The notes beneath the pieces are model-generated. The model had not been told where the DNA came from and made no database searches. It was given only the letters and a program-made list of their open reading frames with translations. This document shows positions 1 to 5,803 of a stretch of 12,582 nt of DNA, piece after piece. The stretch lies in assembly GCA_903873955.1 (NCBI GenBank), contig CAIQQL010000054.1, forward strand, positions 1 to 12,582. The letters run 5' to 3'. The position numbers were made by a program, and so were the translations under genes. The first letter of the stretch is position 1. Each line of letters starts with the position of its first letter. The stretch is from an uncultured archaeon. GTDB lineage: Archaea > Nanobdellota > Nanobdellia > Pacearchaeales > GW2011-AR1.

Positions 1-420
1 CCTTTCTGAATAAACTTGTAAATCTAGATTTAGACCAGTACTTTTTGCTTTGTTATATACCTCATTAATTATCTTTTCTTTCTTTTCTTTCGAAAGCGTT
101 TCTTTGGTTGCAATAATCACATCGATATCGTTATAATATTTATAATTGTTCTGTATCGCAGAACCACAAAGAGTTATCGAAATAACATCGGGGACATAAT
201 CTAGAACAAGCTTTCGAATTTTTCTTTCTATAGATATTGATTTAGGATTATACTCTAATCTTCTCAATAAGTATTCGGTTTTCAGACCAGCAATGCTTCT
301 TAGTTTAGGCCTTACAAATCTACTTAGATAATTTGAATCTTGCTGACTAAGTCTTTCATTTCTAAGCTTTTTGTTTATTACCTCCATAGCCTTCTTAGTG
401 AATAAGCCTTTTTCTTTCAT
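1..420 (-). CDS. Nucleotidyltransferase-fold protein, partial (C-terminus beyond left edge)
   Basis: The first 140 residues are visible; the gene continues past base 1. Residues 86-100 carry the nucleotidyltransferase superfamily signature G-S-X10-D-I-D (G86, S87, D98, D100), and a third acidic residue, D133, lies on the strand reading LDLQVY, so the metal-binding triad looks complete. This family moves a nucleotide onto a protein, RNA or small molecule; the substrate cannot be told here. The basic N-terminal part (1-70, with DSNYLSRFVRPKLR at 28-41) could be a DNA- or RNA-binding helical region, which is inference. The ATG at 420 is chosen because a TATA box lies 22-29 nt upstream, giving a leaderless mRNA. 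The frame stays open up to a GTG at 510, but that longer form would begin upstream of the promoter. Two sampled 60-base lines are about 28% G+C, against about 45% in a sampled line of uvrA, so the gene may be acquired. A toxin-antitoxin (MNT-like) role is possible but unproven. Confidence 0.75.
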   Translation of the reverse strand, partial: MKEKGLFTKKAMEVINKKLRNERLSQQDSNYLSRFVRPKLRSIAGLKTEYLLRRLEYNPKSISIERKIRKLVLDYVPDVISITLCGSAIQNNYKYYNDIDVIIATKETLSKEKKEKIINEVYNKAKSTGLNLDLQVYSER

Positions 421-441
421 ATAACCCTTATAAGTGTTAAG

Positions 442-456
442 TATATAAATTTTTCG
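442..456 (-). promoter_or_regulatory. TATA box and BRE-like element of the nucleotidyltransferase gene
   Basis: On the minus strand CGAAAA is followed by TTTATATA, placed 22-29 nt before the ATG at 420. This matches the archaeal BRE/TATA arrangement and predicts transcription starting at or next to the start codon. No Shine-Dalgarno sequence is visible. Confidence 0.65.
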
Positions 457-518
457 ATATGCCCCATTTTCATTTGAAATGGCCTTATATTTTAGAAGAC
501 TATAAATCACGTACAATC

Positions 519-540
519 CAAGTCACGAAAACGTGACTTG
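519..540. repeat. Perfect inverted repeat (9-bp arms, 4-nt loop)
   Basis: CAAGTCACG at 519-527 pairs perfectly with CGTGACTTG at 532-540 across an AAAA loop. It lies between the 3' end of tRNA-Thr and the nucleotidyltransferase gene. It could be a transcript hairpin, an operator for a dimeric regulator, or a leftover of tRNA-derived sequence: bases 532-543 match the T-arm of the neighbouring tRNA-Thr (563-574) at 11 of 12 positions. There is no strong T-run after it on either strand, so a simple bacterial-style terminator is unlikely. Confidence 0.8.
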
Positions 541-553
541 AACTAAACCTTAA

Positions 554-627
554 AGCCTCTACCGCGACTTGAACGCGGGACCTCGTCCTTACCAAGGACG
601 CGCTCTAACCAGCTGAGCTATAGAGGC
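554..627 (-). tRNA. tRNA-Thr(GGT)
   Basis: A 74-nt cloverleaf folds without mismatches. The acceptor is GCCTCTA/TAGAGGC, the D stem GCTC/GAGC, the anticodon stem CGTCC/GGACG with loop TTGGTAA (anticodon GGT, reading ACC and ACU), and the T stem CCGCG/CGCGG with loop TTCAAGT. The discriminator base is U, as expected for archaeal tRNA-Thr. CCA is not encoded, so it would be added after transcription. No intron is present. A TATA-like element lies 24-31 nt upstream. Confidence 0.96.
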
Positions 628-650
628 ATGAGAATATCTGCAAAGAACAG

Positions 651-658
651 TATAAAAG
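651..658 (-). promoter_or_regulatory. TATA box of tRNA-Thr
   Basis: CTTTTATA on the minus strand lies 24-31 nt before the first base of the tRNA, the archaeal spacing. It falls just downstream of the stop codon of the 74-residue membrane protein, so the tRNA probably has its own promoter rather than depending on read-through. Confidence 0.6.
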
Positions 659-668
659 AATAACGGTT

Positions 669-893
669 TTAGGAAGATTGGTTTTTTTGGCTATTTTCTT
701 TAGGAAACCAGTTTAAACTGACAACCTCACCAGTAATCCCTTTGATATTTGAGCCTAGCCCTCCTAGCCAGGAATAATAGGCACTATATAGCCTAGAGGC
801 CTCAGCATGGTTACTCAAATGCAGGTTCTCATTTGAAATGATAATGAACGCACCGAGAAGGAAAAAAAGGAGTAGATATAGCAAAAATTTCAT
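669..893 (-). CDS. Small single-pass membrane protein with WLG...N...W motif (downstream partner)
   Basis: The family of this 74-residue protein is not recognised. Residues 2-19 form one strongly hydrophobic N-terminal segment (membrane anchor or signal). A polar stretch follows, then a conserved-looking block at 42-62 (W42, L43, G44, N49, I50, I53, T54, N61, W62), and a polar tail with one sequon, NQSS. The same block, with the same 21-residue W-to-W spacing, occurs in the upstream gene (W74 to W94 there), which suggests that the two are paralogues. Its ATG overlaps the stop of the upstream gene in an ATGA, so translation is probably coupled and the two products are likely made together, perhaps as a membrane complex (inference). 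The coupling and the shared motif support a real gene despite its size. Confidence 0.75.
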   Translation of the reverse strand: MKFLLYLLLFFLLGAFIIISNENLHLSNHAEASRLYSAYYSWLGGLGSNIKGITGEVVSLNWFPKENSQKNQSS

Positions 894-1237
894 TTAACTG
901 CTGCAGTTACCGCAGAAGTTATATTGGCAGCACTGACAGAAGAATTCGATAGGGTCCAATCTTGCTGGATAGCATAGTTGGATACCTTTGCAACATTTCC
1001 AAACATGTTTCCCAGCCAGCCAACATACAGTTTCCCAGCATTTAATACACCATCAAGACTCGTAAAGTCGAGTTTTTGAGTCATGTACACTTGATAAAAT
1101 GAAAACACCAGAAAGAGCACAATTGAGGCCACAACTACAAATCCTAGCTTATGTCTCACTTCCTTGGCCTTGAAGACCATCATCAGGATGACCAGGAAGA
1201 TGCCAATTAATACCAGAGTAATCCAGCTTATCATCAT
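890..1237 (-). CDS. Small two-pass membrane protein with WLG...N...W motif (upstream partner)
   Basis: This 115-residue protein is of unrecognised family. Two hydrophobic segments, about 3-22 and 31-52, are separated by a short basic stretch (KAKEVRHK), which by the positive-inside rule should be cytoplasmic. That places both termini outside, including the C-terminal part (53-115), which holds the block W74-L75-G76...N81-V82...V85-S86...D93-W94 shared with the next gene and two sequons (NSS, NIT). The frame is open back to a TTG at 1282, but that would overlap the promoter. The ATG at 1237 (or the adjacent in-frame ATG at 1234) is preferred because GAGGTG, a Shine-Dalgarno-like match, lies just upstream at 1239-1244. 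The stop overlaps the start of the downstream gene by 4 bases. Function is unknown. Confidence 0.75.
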   Translation of the reverse strand: MMISWITLVLIGIFLVILMMVFKAKEVRHKLGFVVVASIVLFLVFSFYQVYMTQKLDFTSLDGVLNAGKLYVGWLGNMFGNVAKVSNYAIQQDWTLSNSSVSAANITSAVTAAVK

Positions 1238-1265
1238 ACACCTCTTATATGCTAATGCTAAATTG

Positions 1266-1273
1266 TATAAAAA
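1266..1273 (-). promoter_or_regulatory. TATA box of the two-gene membrane protein operon
   Basis: TTTTTATA on the minus strand lies 29-36 nt before the ATG at 1237, with a purine-rich GGAAAGG just upstream that could be the BRE. It predicts a very short leader starting near the GAGGTG. It lies only about 16 bp from the oppositely oriented TATA box of tRNA-Gln. Confidence 0.6.
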
Positions 1274-1289
1274 CCTTTCCAACCAAATC

Positions 1290-1298
1290 TTTAAAATA
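1290..1298 (+). promoter_or_regulatory. TATA box of tRNA-Gln
   Basis: TTTAAAATA preceded by CCAAAT lies 25-33 nt before the tRNA, a normal archaeal promoter spacing. It forms a compact divergent promoter pair with the TATA box at 1266-1273. Confidence 0.6.
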
Positions 1299-1322
1299 CC
1301 TCTCTTCCCTAGATAGCAATAT

Positions 1323-1395
1323 AGCCCTGTAGTCTAGCGGTCAAGGATAGGGGCCTCTGGCGCCCCTGACCTCGGTTCGAATCCGAGCAGGGCTA
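1323..1395 (+). tRNA. tRNA-Gln(CTG)
   Basis: A 73-nt cloverleaf: acceptor AGCCCTG/CAGGGCT, D stem GTCT/GGAT (with G-U pairs), anticodon stem GGGGC/GCCCC around CTCTGGC (anticodon CTG, reading CAG), T stem CTCGG/CCGAG with loop TTCGAAT, and discriminator A. The AGCCC start is typical of archaeal tRNA-Gln and unlike the bacterial one. No encoded CCA and no intron. It is the only plus-strand gene seen in the window. Confidence 0.95.
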
Positions 1396-1401
1396 TTCAT
1401 A

Positions 1402-1426
1402 TTTTTCCCAAAATAAGGTTATTTTT
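1402..1426 (+). terminator. Possible T-tract terminator of tRNA-Gln
   Basis: Two T5 tracts (1402-1406 and 1422-1426) follow the tRNA. Archaeal RNA polymerase can stop at T-rich tracts without a hairpin. On the minus strand a further T5 (about 1446-1450) lies just after the stop of the CDGSH gene, so this 67-base convergent spacer could end transcription from both sides. Confidence 0.35.
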
Positions 1427-1462
1427 ATGTATCGGGCTATTTGAAAAAGGGACAGGACTGTT

Positions 1463-2161
1463 CTATCTTATGCTTTTGTCTCCATCCTTAAAATGAGAAT
1501 GAAGATGCGACCCATCGCAGAAGGGTTTGTTTTCGGATTTCCCGCACCTGCATAAGGTCATACGGTTTCGCGACTCATAAGCTTTCCCATCTGAAGAGAT
1601 CAAGGTTATCCCTCCCCTAAGACAGAGCGGACCGCTGACCTTTGCTTGTGAATCCTCCATGACTTTTATTGAGGGTTCAAATGCAGGTTCAATGGGTTTC
1701 TTTGATCCTTTATTATAAACGACCAGTCTTCCAGAAGGGCAATTACATGCTGTTTGTATTGCTATTTTTTTTGATTTGGCGTTATTTGAATGCTTGACAT
1801 TTTCCCAGGTGCCTCCGGATAGATGGCAAAATCGTGCAGATGAACAAAATCCTGGGGCATCAGCGAGATCTAGTCCGGGTCCGAAGATTCTTCGTGCCTG
1901 TTGTTGGTGTTTCTTTTTGCTGGCCGTTTCTGTGCCATCAAACTTAGAGGATATATGGTGCCCGTCACAGAAAGGTTTGTTTGCAGATTTCCCACACCTG
2001 CATAATGCACATCCTGCTTGTTTAGGATAGCTCTCCCCTTTCCTCCATTTTTCAGGTTCGCCCGATTTGCCCGCGACAGAAATCTCTTTTGCAAGAGGGA
2101 TATTTCCAGAAACAATATACGGACCATTTTTCTTTATGGTGACGGTTTTATCAGTTTTCAT
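1463..2161 (-). CDS. Double-CDGSH iron-sulfur protein with a central four-cysteine cluster domain
   Basis: The 232 residues hold two CDGSH iron-sulfur domains. Domain one has ligands C54, C56, C65, H69 (CDGHH); domain two has C204, C206, C215, H219 (CDGSH). Each should bind a 2Fe-2S cluster through three Cys and one His. Between them lies a region with C106, C112, C139 and C141 (FCSSARFC and ACNCPSGRLVV), which resembles the divergent mono-cluster ferredoxin-like domain that accompanies CDGSH domains in this known protein type, probably binding 4Fe-4S. It is likely a soluble cytoplasmic electron-transfer or redox-sensing protein; no signal peptide or membrane segment is seen. The partner and pathway are unknown. 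The start at 2161 follows AAAAGGAAGG and a good TATA box about 44 nt upstream. It appears to be a single-gene unit, converging on tRNA-Gln. Confidence 0.92.
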   Translation of the reverse strand: MKTDKTVTIKKNGPYIVSGNIPLAKEISVAGKSGEPEKWRKGESYPKQAGCALCRCGKSANKPFCDGHHISSKFDGTETASKKKHQQQARRIFGPGLDLADAPGFCSSARFCHLSGGTWENVKHSNNAKSKKIAIQTACNCPSGRLVVYNKGSKKPIEPAFEPSIKVMEDSQAKVSGPLCLRGGITLISSDGKAYESRNRMTLCRCGKSENKPFCDGSHLHSHFKDGDKSIR

Positions 2162-2200
2162 GACCTTCCTTTTATTCGATTTTAGGATGTCTGTGCTAAC

Positions 2201-2208
2201 TTATATAC
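2201..2208 (-). promoter_or_regulatory. TATA box of the CDGSH gene
   Basis: GTATATAA on the minus strand, preceded by AAAG, is one of the best TATA matches in the window. It predicts a transcript start near 2178 and a leader of about 17 nt carrying GGAAGG just before the ATG, so this mRNA is probably not leaderless. Confidence 0.65.
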
Positions 2209-2307
2209 CTTTAGCTTAATTGGACATAATCCTTGTGAACTTTTTTAGGATTGCGTATGGGGCTGATGAAACTCCCACGAGAGACTCTGAAGGGCACCTG
2301 TAATTCT

Positions 2308-4131
2308 TTAACCAAAACCCCTTTGTCGGGCATTTATCCAATAGATAATACCTGCGGCGATAAGGATTCCGAGGATTGCTGCCGTCAGGTTTGGATGTTG
2401 AAGGACTATCGGGATGACTGGAGTTTTGTCGTTTTTTATCTCTTCTAGAGTTTGATTTGTCTTTTCTTCAGGGTTGATCTTTGTTTGCAGAGGGATATCC
2501 TGGGGCGGTTCAAGAGGGCCGCTCTTATTCTCTAAAAGAGTGACTGTGCTTGAGTTGTTTGTGTGATTGGCCCCATTTTTCATGTTATTGCCCTCCGTTT
2601 TTGAGGAAGAGCCTCCTCCTGACAAGTCGGCATTTTTTATGCTGGAAACTGATTGATTTTCATTAACTGAAAAAGTGACTCCCTCAGTGTAATTCATATC
2701 TCCTTGAGAATCATTGCAATACGACGTCAATGAATAATCTCCGAAAGTTAAGTTTGCGATAGTGGATGTAAAATTAAGGTGGTCATTAGTGGATAAAGTA
2801 AAGTTTGTCTCTCCGTTAGTAAGACTAAACTCACAATAACCCTCTTTATTTATTAAAATGGTTATGGGGATGGCTCCTGATGCATAATCTGTTGTTGTAG
2901 GTGAGTTTATAGTGACTGTGAACGGAACTGCAGTTTGGGAAGGATACTCATATGCCCCGACATCCCAGCCATTACCTTGTGGTCGTGTATTTCCTAGGAT
3001 GTCCTCCAGCAGACTGATATTCACACCTGCGTCGATTGCAGCACTCTCAGCCTGTAGTTGAAAATTATGCGCTTCAGGATCAGTAAATCCAGGGTCGGTA
3101 TATTCCAGATTGTTTCTCATGCTGATCCCAGTAGAAATTCCCGAATTTATTGTCCCATTGAATACCAAGTTGTTGTTCAATGACACGTTGGAAAACGATG
3201 CTGGGCAGGTTGTTGTATCGATTCTTACGCCGGCATTGCGCGGGTTATAGAAGATATTATTTTGGATGATGATGTTTGAGGCCCCTGGACAGGACAAGAT
3301 GATCTGTCCGTCTCTATAGGGATTGGGAAATGCAAAAGTGTTGCTGGAGATAACAACATCGGAGGAATAAAGACCAGAACCACTATAGACTTGGATACCC
3401 CATCCGTGCCCGTTAAGAAAAAACAGGTTATTTTGAATAATGAAGTGGGAAACTCCATTCAAATATATCCCATGATCAAGATTTTTATATCCTGTATTGT
3501 TTGGTGAGCATCCTTGCTCATTGGGACCATAACGGCCAATTTCATGGATGACATTATCCTGGATGATTGCCGAACTTGCTGAAGCACTGTAGATACCTGA
3601 GAGGCCTACGGACTCATTGGAGCATCTATTACCGATATTATGGATGTTGTTGCCCGTGATTTCTGAATTATTGACACTAAGGTCTATCCCTAGCTTTCCA
3701 ATGCCAGATAATTCAAAGTCTTGGAATTTGTTATACTGCGCTTCGACCACGAGCCCATAGGGGTTTGAGTTGTTTCTTCCATCCAGCTTTGCCCCCCATT
3801 TATTCTTTGATTTAAAGGTTATCCAGTCTGATGAATTGCCTGCATGAATGAGATGGAGGATATACCAGTTGCTTGAATTATAAACTCCATCTCCTACAAT
3901 GATGGTGTCTCCAGCGGTAACGTTGTCAGCAGCTTGTTGTAAGGTTTTCCAGGGCAGGATTTCACTCCCAGGATTGGTGTCTTTTGCTTGCGGGTTGTTG
4001 GTGTCTACGTAAAAGGTCTTGCTTTGTATAAACCCTATATTTCCTAGAATGTATAAAAGAATAAAACCTGTAAAAAGAAGGCTTTTCAAAGTAGCATTTT
4101 TATTTTTACCCTTTCTTCTTTCCTCATCCAC
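2308..4131 (-). CDS. Secreted parallel beta-helix surface protein with C-terminal membrane anchor
   Basis: The protein has 607 residues. A basic N-terminus and a hydrophobic stretch (16-36) form a signal peptide or anchor. Residues 39-85 (TFYVDTNNPQ, then WKTLQQAADNV and GDTIIVGDGVY) are the usual opening of right-handed parallel beta-helix proteins. Residues about 125-345 carry repeated N-N-x-[IF] rungs (NNIHNI, QDNVIHEI, QNNLFF, SSNTFAF, QNNIFY, NNNLVF), and 377-396 (DILGNTRPQGNGWDVGAYEY) is the usual cap. An Ig-like domain follows (403-489, with C433 and C472 possibly disulfide-bonded), then a Ser/Asn-rich linker and a membrane anchor (582-599) with a short basic tail. More than fifteen N-X-S/T sequons suggest heavy glycosylation. 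Beta-helix proteins often bind or cut polysaccharide, but no catalytic set is identifiable. The start is a GTG at 4131; an ATG four bases on is out of frame. Confidence 0.88.
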   Translation of the reverse strand: MDEERRKGKNKNATLKSLLFTGFILLYILGNIGFIQSKTFYVDTNNPQAKDTNPGSEILPWKTLQQAADNVTAGDTIIVGDGVYNSSNWYILHLIHAGNSSDWITFKSKNKWGAKLDGRNNSNPYGLVVEAQYNKFQDFELSGIGKLGIDLSVNNSEITGNNIHNIGNRCSNESVGLSGIYSASASSAIIQDNVIHEIGRYGPNEQGCSPNNTGYKNLDHGIYLNGVSHFIIQNNLFFLNGHGWGIQVYSGSGLYSSDVVISSNTFAFPNPYRDGQIILSCPGASNIIIQNNIFYNPRNAGVRIDTTTCPASFSNVSLNNNLVFNGTINSGISTGISMRNNLEYTDPGFTDPEAHNFQLQAESAAIDAGVNISLLEDILGNTRPQGNGWDVGAYEYPSQTAVPFTVTINSPTTTDYASGAIPITILINKEGYCEFSLTNGETNFTLSTNDHLNFTSTIANLTFGDYSLTSYCNDSQGDMNYTEGVTFSVNENQSVSSIKNADLSGGGSSSKTEGNNMKNGANHTNNSSTVTLLENKSGPLEPPQDIPLQTKINPEEKTNQTLEEIKNDKTPVIPIVLQHPNLTAAILGILIAAGIIYWINARQRGFG

Positions 4132-4154
4132 GTTATGAAAAATGGAAGTTTGCT

Positions 4155-4205
4155 CTCTTAAACCTTATGAATGATTGTCCAGGGCCTTAGAGGTTTTATA
4201 AAAAA
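4155..4205 (-). promoter_or_regulatory. Candidate promoters of the beta-helix gene and T-tract of the upstream gene
   Basis: Two TATA-like elements precede the GTG at 4131. TTTTTTATAAAA at 4194-4205 is strong but would give a leader of about 40 nt. GTTTAAGAG at 4155-4163 is weaker but spaced for a leaderless start. The T6 within the first element could also terminate the acyltransferase transcript. The sequence does not decide between these. Confidence 0.4.
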
Positions 4206-4262
4206 GCCTTAGACGGCGCTTTCGAGATGAAGACTGAATAATCACGATGAATTCTAGCGCTC

Positions 4263-4928
4263 TTATGTTGAAGGTGCAAGAAGCTTGACTTCTCTCAGGA
4301 GATGATTTTCAAGTTCTGCTGCATCTGTCGTAGTGATTGGGCGCCCAATGGTCGCGAGTATTTTGCCTCGGAACTTGTAGACGTTTTCGTAGGTTATTGA
4401 CAAGGGCACAAATGTCGGAGTCTCCCTAGTCTTCAGCATAGTCAATCGTTTAAGGATCGGGCGATTTATCGGAGCGACGCGGTCATAGTTTCTTTCCCCT
4501 TCAGGATGGACTACTATAATTTCTCCATCATCATAGACGCTTCTGATGCAATCATACACCATATTGCGCTGTTCAATTGCTTTTCGGACTTTTTCCCTAT
4601 CACCCATGGCCTGGGCATCTTGTTTGAGCAAGTCCTTTGGTCGTGCAATCTTTATGCCTCCAAGAAATCTGAGACTGTCTGGAAGTTCTGTTTTCATGAC
4701 GTAATAGGCAGGACGGTTAAGGAGGTCTCTGATGATTTTTCCTTCAAGAAGGATGTCAACCAGGCTTTGATGTTTCGGTAAAAGAATGAATGGGGTGTCT
4801 TTGAGAGGGTAAAGACGCTCTTCATGCTGGTATGCAATGGAATACATGGCACTAATGGCAAAAGCGGTCGCGCCTTGACAGATTCTATACGCGAGCCAGT
4901 CTCTTTGGGCTAAGGGATGAAGGGTCAT
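4263..4928 (-). CDS. PlsC-like glycerolipid acyltransferase family protein
   Basis: The 221 residues show the four blocks of the PlsC/AGPAT family: KHQSLVD (H53-X4-D58, the catalytic pair), GGIKIAR (90-96, substrate-binding Arg), VHPEGERN (140-147, equivalent to the FPEGTRS block) and VPLSITY (174-180). Family members move a fatty acyl chain to lysophosphatidate or a related acceptor at the cytoplasmic face of the membrane. The N-terminus (18-33) is mildly hydrophobic and may associate with the membrane; there is no clear transmembrane helix. In an archaeon with ether lipids the usual substrate is in doubt, so the acceptor is unknown and plsC is not assigned. The ATG at 4928 lies 26 bases after the barrel-like gene. 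TTTTAATTAA, 23-32 nt upstream and overlapping that gene's stop, may give it its own leaderless transcript. Confidence 0.85.
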   Translation of the reverse strand: MTLHPLAQRDWLAYRICQGATAFAISAMYSIAYQHEERLYPLKDTPFILLPKHQSLVDILLEGKIIRDLLNRPAYYVMKTELPDSLRFLGGIKIARPKDLLKQDAQAMGDREKVRKAIEQRNMVYDCIRSVYDDGEIIVVHPEGERNYDRVAPINRPILKRLTMLKTRETPTFVPLSITYENVYKFRGKILATIGRPITTTDAAELENHLLREVKLLAPST

Positions 4929-4950
4929 AAATATGTAGCGTTGTTTAGGC

Positions 4951-4960
4951 TTAATTAAAA
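4951..4960 (-). promoter_or_regulatory. Possible TATA element of the acyltransferase gene
   Basis: TTTTAATTAA on the minus strand is centred about 27 nt before the ATG and includes the stop codon of the upstream gene. The position is right for a leaderless start, but AT-rich sequence here makes a chance match plausible; read-through from the upstream gene is the alternative. Confidence 0.35.
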
Positions 4961-5782
4961 TTTATAATTTATAGCTCCATTTACAAGGGGAGTATTAGGA
5001 CGAAGTTCTTTATCGCCTCCGGTATTAAACTGATAACCTGCCCCTGCCGAGACGGTCCATTTGCCTTTCGTAGCGCTAAGAGTTCCAATTCCTCGAGTAT
5101 TGCCAATACCTGTGAAGTCTTCGTAAAACTGATGATGGAAGGTGGCTCCCCATTCTGGCGTAAAGCTGAACTCCCAACCTCTTGGCTTACCTATCATCTG
5201 CTCTAGTGGAATGGGGCGGGAAAGGCTAGTATAGACATAATCTCCCTCCTTGACTGCCCCATGCGGCCATAGATGTCTGTATTGCATATTTATTGTGACA
5301 GGTCCGGCCCAAAGAGCGTTCAGATCGGTCACCCAGTCATGACTCCCGAGTCTACGGCTCGGATATTGCCAATATTGCCCGCTGACAGCCAATGTCAAAT
5401 CCTTGCCTGCGACTTTGAAAGAAGGAAAGGCATAGGTGAGCCCATAATCCTGTTCGGTATGCTCGATCCTTTTGATCCCTTGAGGACGTTTTCCATCCCA
5501 AAGATTGAGATTGACCCAGGTAAACGCCGAGAGGTTGTCTCCGTTGAGGAGGGTATTATCCGCACCCAAGGTAAGCATACCTTGATAGACCGGGCCTTTT
5601 AAGTCAAATCCTGCAGGGGGAATGTATCCATTTGCAAAGGAAGTTAAGAGAGATCCATTAAACTTCAGCTCACTTTTTTTTAGTTGGTTAGTGGTCCCTG
5701 TGCTTTCTTGTGCAAGCGCCTGGTGTTGAGTGCCCGCACTTAAAATTGCTGCACCGGTAAGGGCGAGAAGTGATGTCTTCAT
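4955..5782 (-). CDS. Secreted protein resembling a bacterial outer-membrane beta-barrel
   Basis: The 275 residues start with a classic signal peptide (1-25, MKTSLLALTGAAILSAGT, likely cut after ALA at 22-24). The mature part is rich in Gly, Tyr, Trp and alternating polar/hydrophobic strands (for example LTLAVSGQYWQY at 129-140, PVTINMQYRHLW at 161-172, WTVSAGAGYQF at 242-252) and contains no cysteine and no membrane helix. It ends in NGAINYKF, the alternating pattern with terminal Phe that bacterial outer-membrane barrels use as their assembly signal. These features point to a barrel of roughly 12 strands (rough estimate), possibly porin-like, but no specific family is recognised. A TATA box 22-29 nt before the ATG fits archaeal leaderless transcription, so the gene appears adapted to its host. 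A soluble all-beta surface protein is the main alternative. Confidence 0.75.
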   Translation of the reverse strand: MKTSLLALTGAAILSAGTQHQALAQESTGTTNQLKKSELKFNGSLLTSFANGYIPPAGFDLKGPVYQGMLTLGADNTLLNGDNLSAFTWVNLNLWDGKRPQGIKRIEHTEQDYGLTYAFPSFKVAGKDLTLAVSGQYWQYPSRRLGSHDWVTDLNALWAGPVTINMQYRHLWPHGAVKEGDYVYTSLSRPIPLEQMIGKPRGWEFSFTPEWGATFHHQFYEDFTGIGNTRGIGTLSATKGKWTVSAGAGYQFNTGGDKELRPNTPLVNGAINYKF

Positions 5783-5803
5783 GAAAGCATTGAAGCCTTT
5801 TTC

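Noticed and set aside
421..510. A longer nucleotidyltransferase starting at the GTG at 510 (30 extra residues).
   Set aside because: The TATA/BRE element at 442-456 lies inside the extension and is perfectly spaced for a start at 420; the extra residues show no recognisable domain.
1390..1441. The tRNA-Gln 3' end sequence GGGCTATT is repeated at 1434-1441, like a very short attachment-site duplication.
   Set aside because: Eight bases is too short to mean much, and no integrase or foreign-looking gene lies next to it; the spacer seems to be an ordinary convergent terminator region.
1776..2030. Plus-strand open frame opposite the CDGSH gene.
   Set aside because: It lies entirely within a well-supported gene on the other strand, shows no family signature and has no promoter; the same holds for the plus-strand frames opposite uvrA, uvrB and uvrC.
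2251..2448. Plus-strand frame covering the spacer after the CDGSH promoter and the end of the beta-helix gene.
   Set aside because: Most of it is antisense to the anchor of the beta-helix protein, and its product resembles nothing known.
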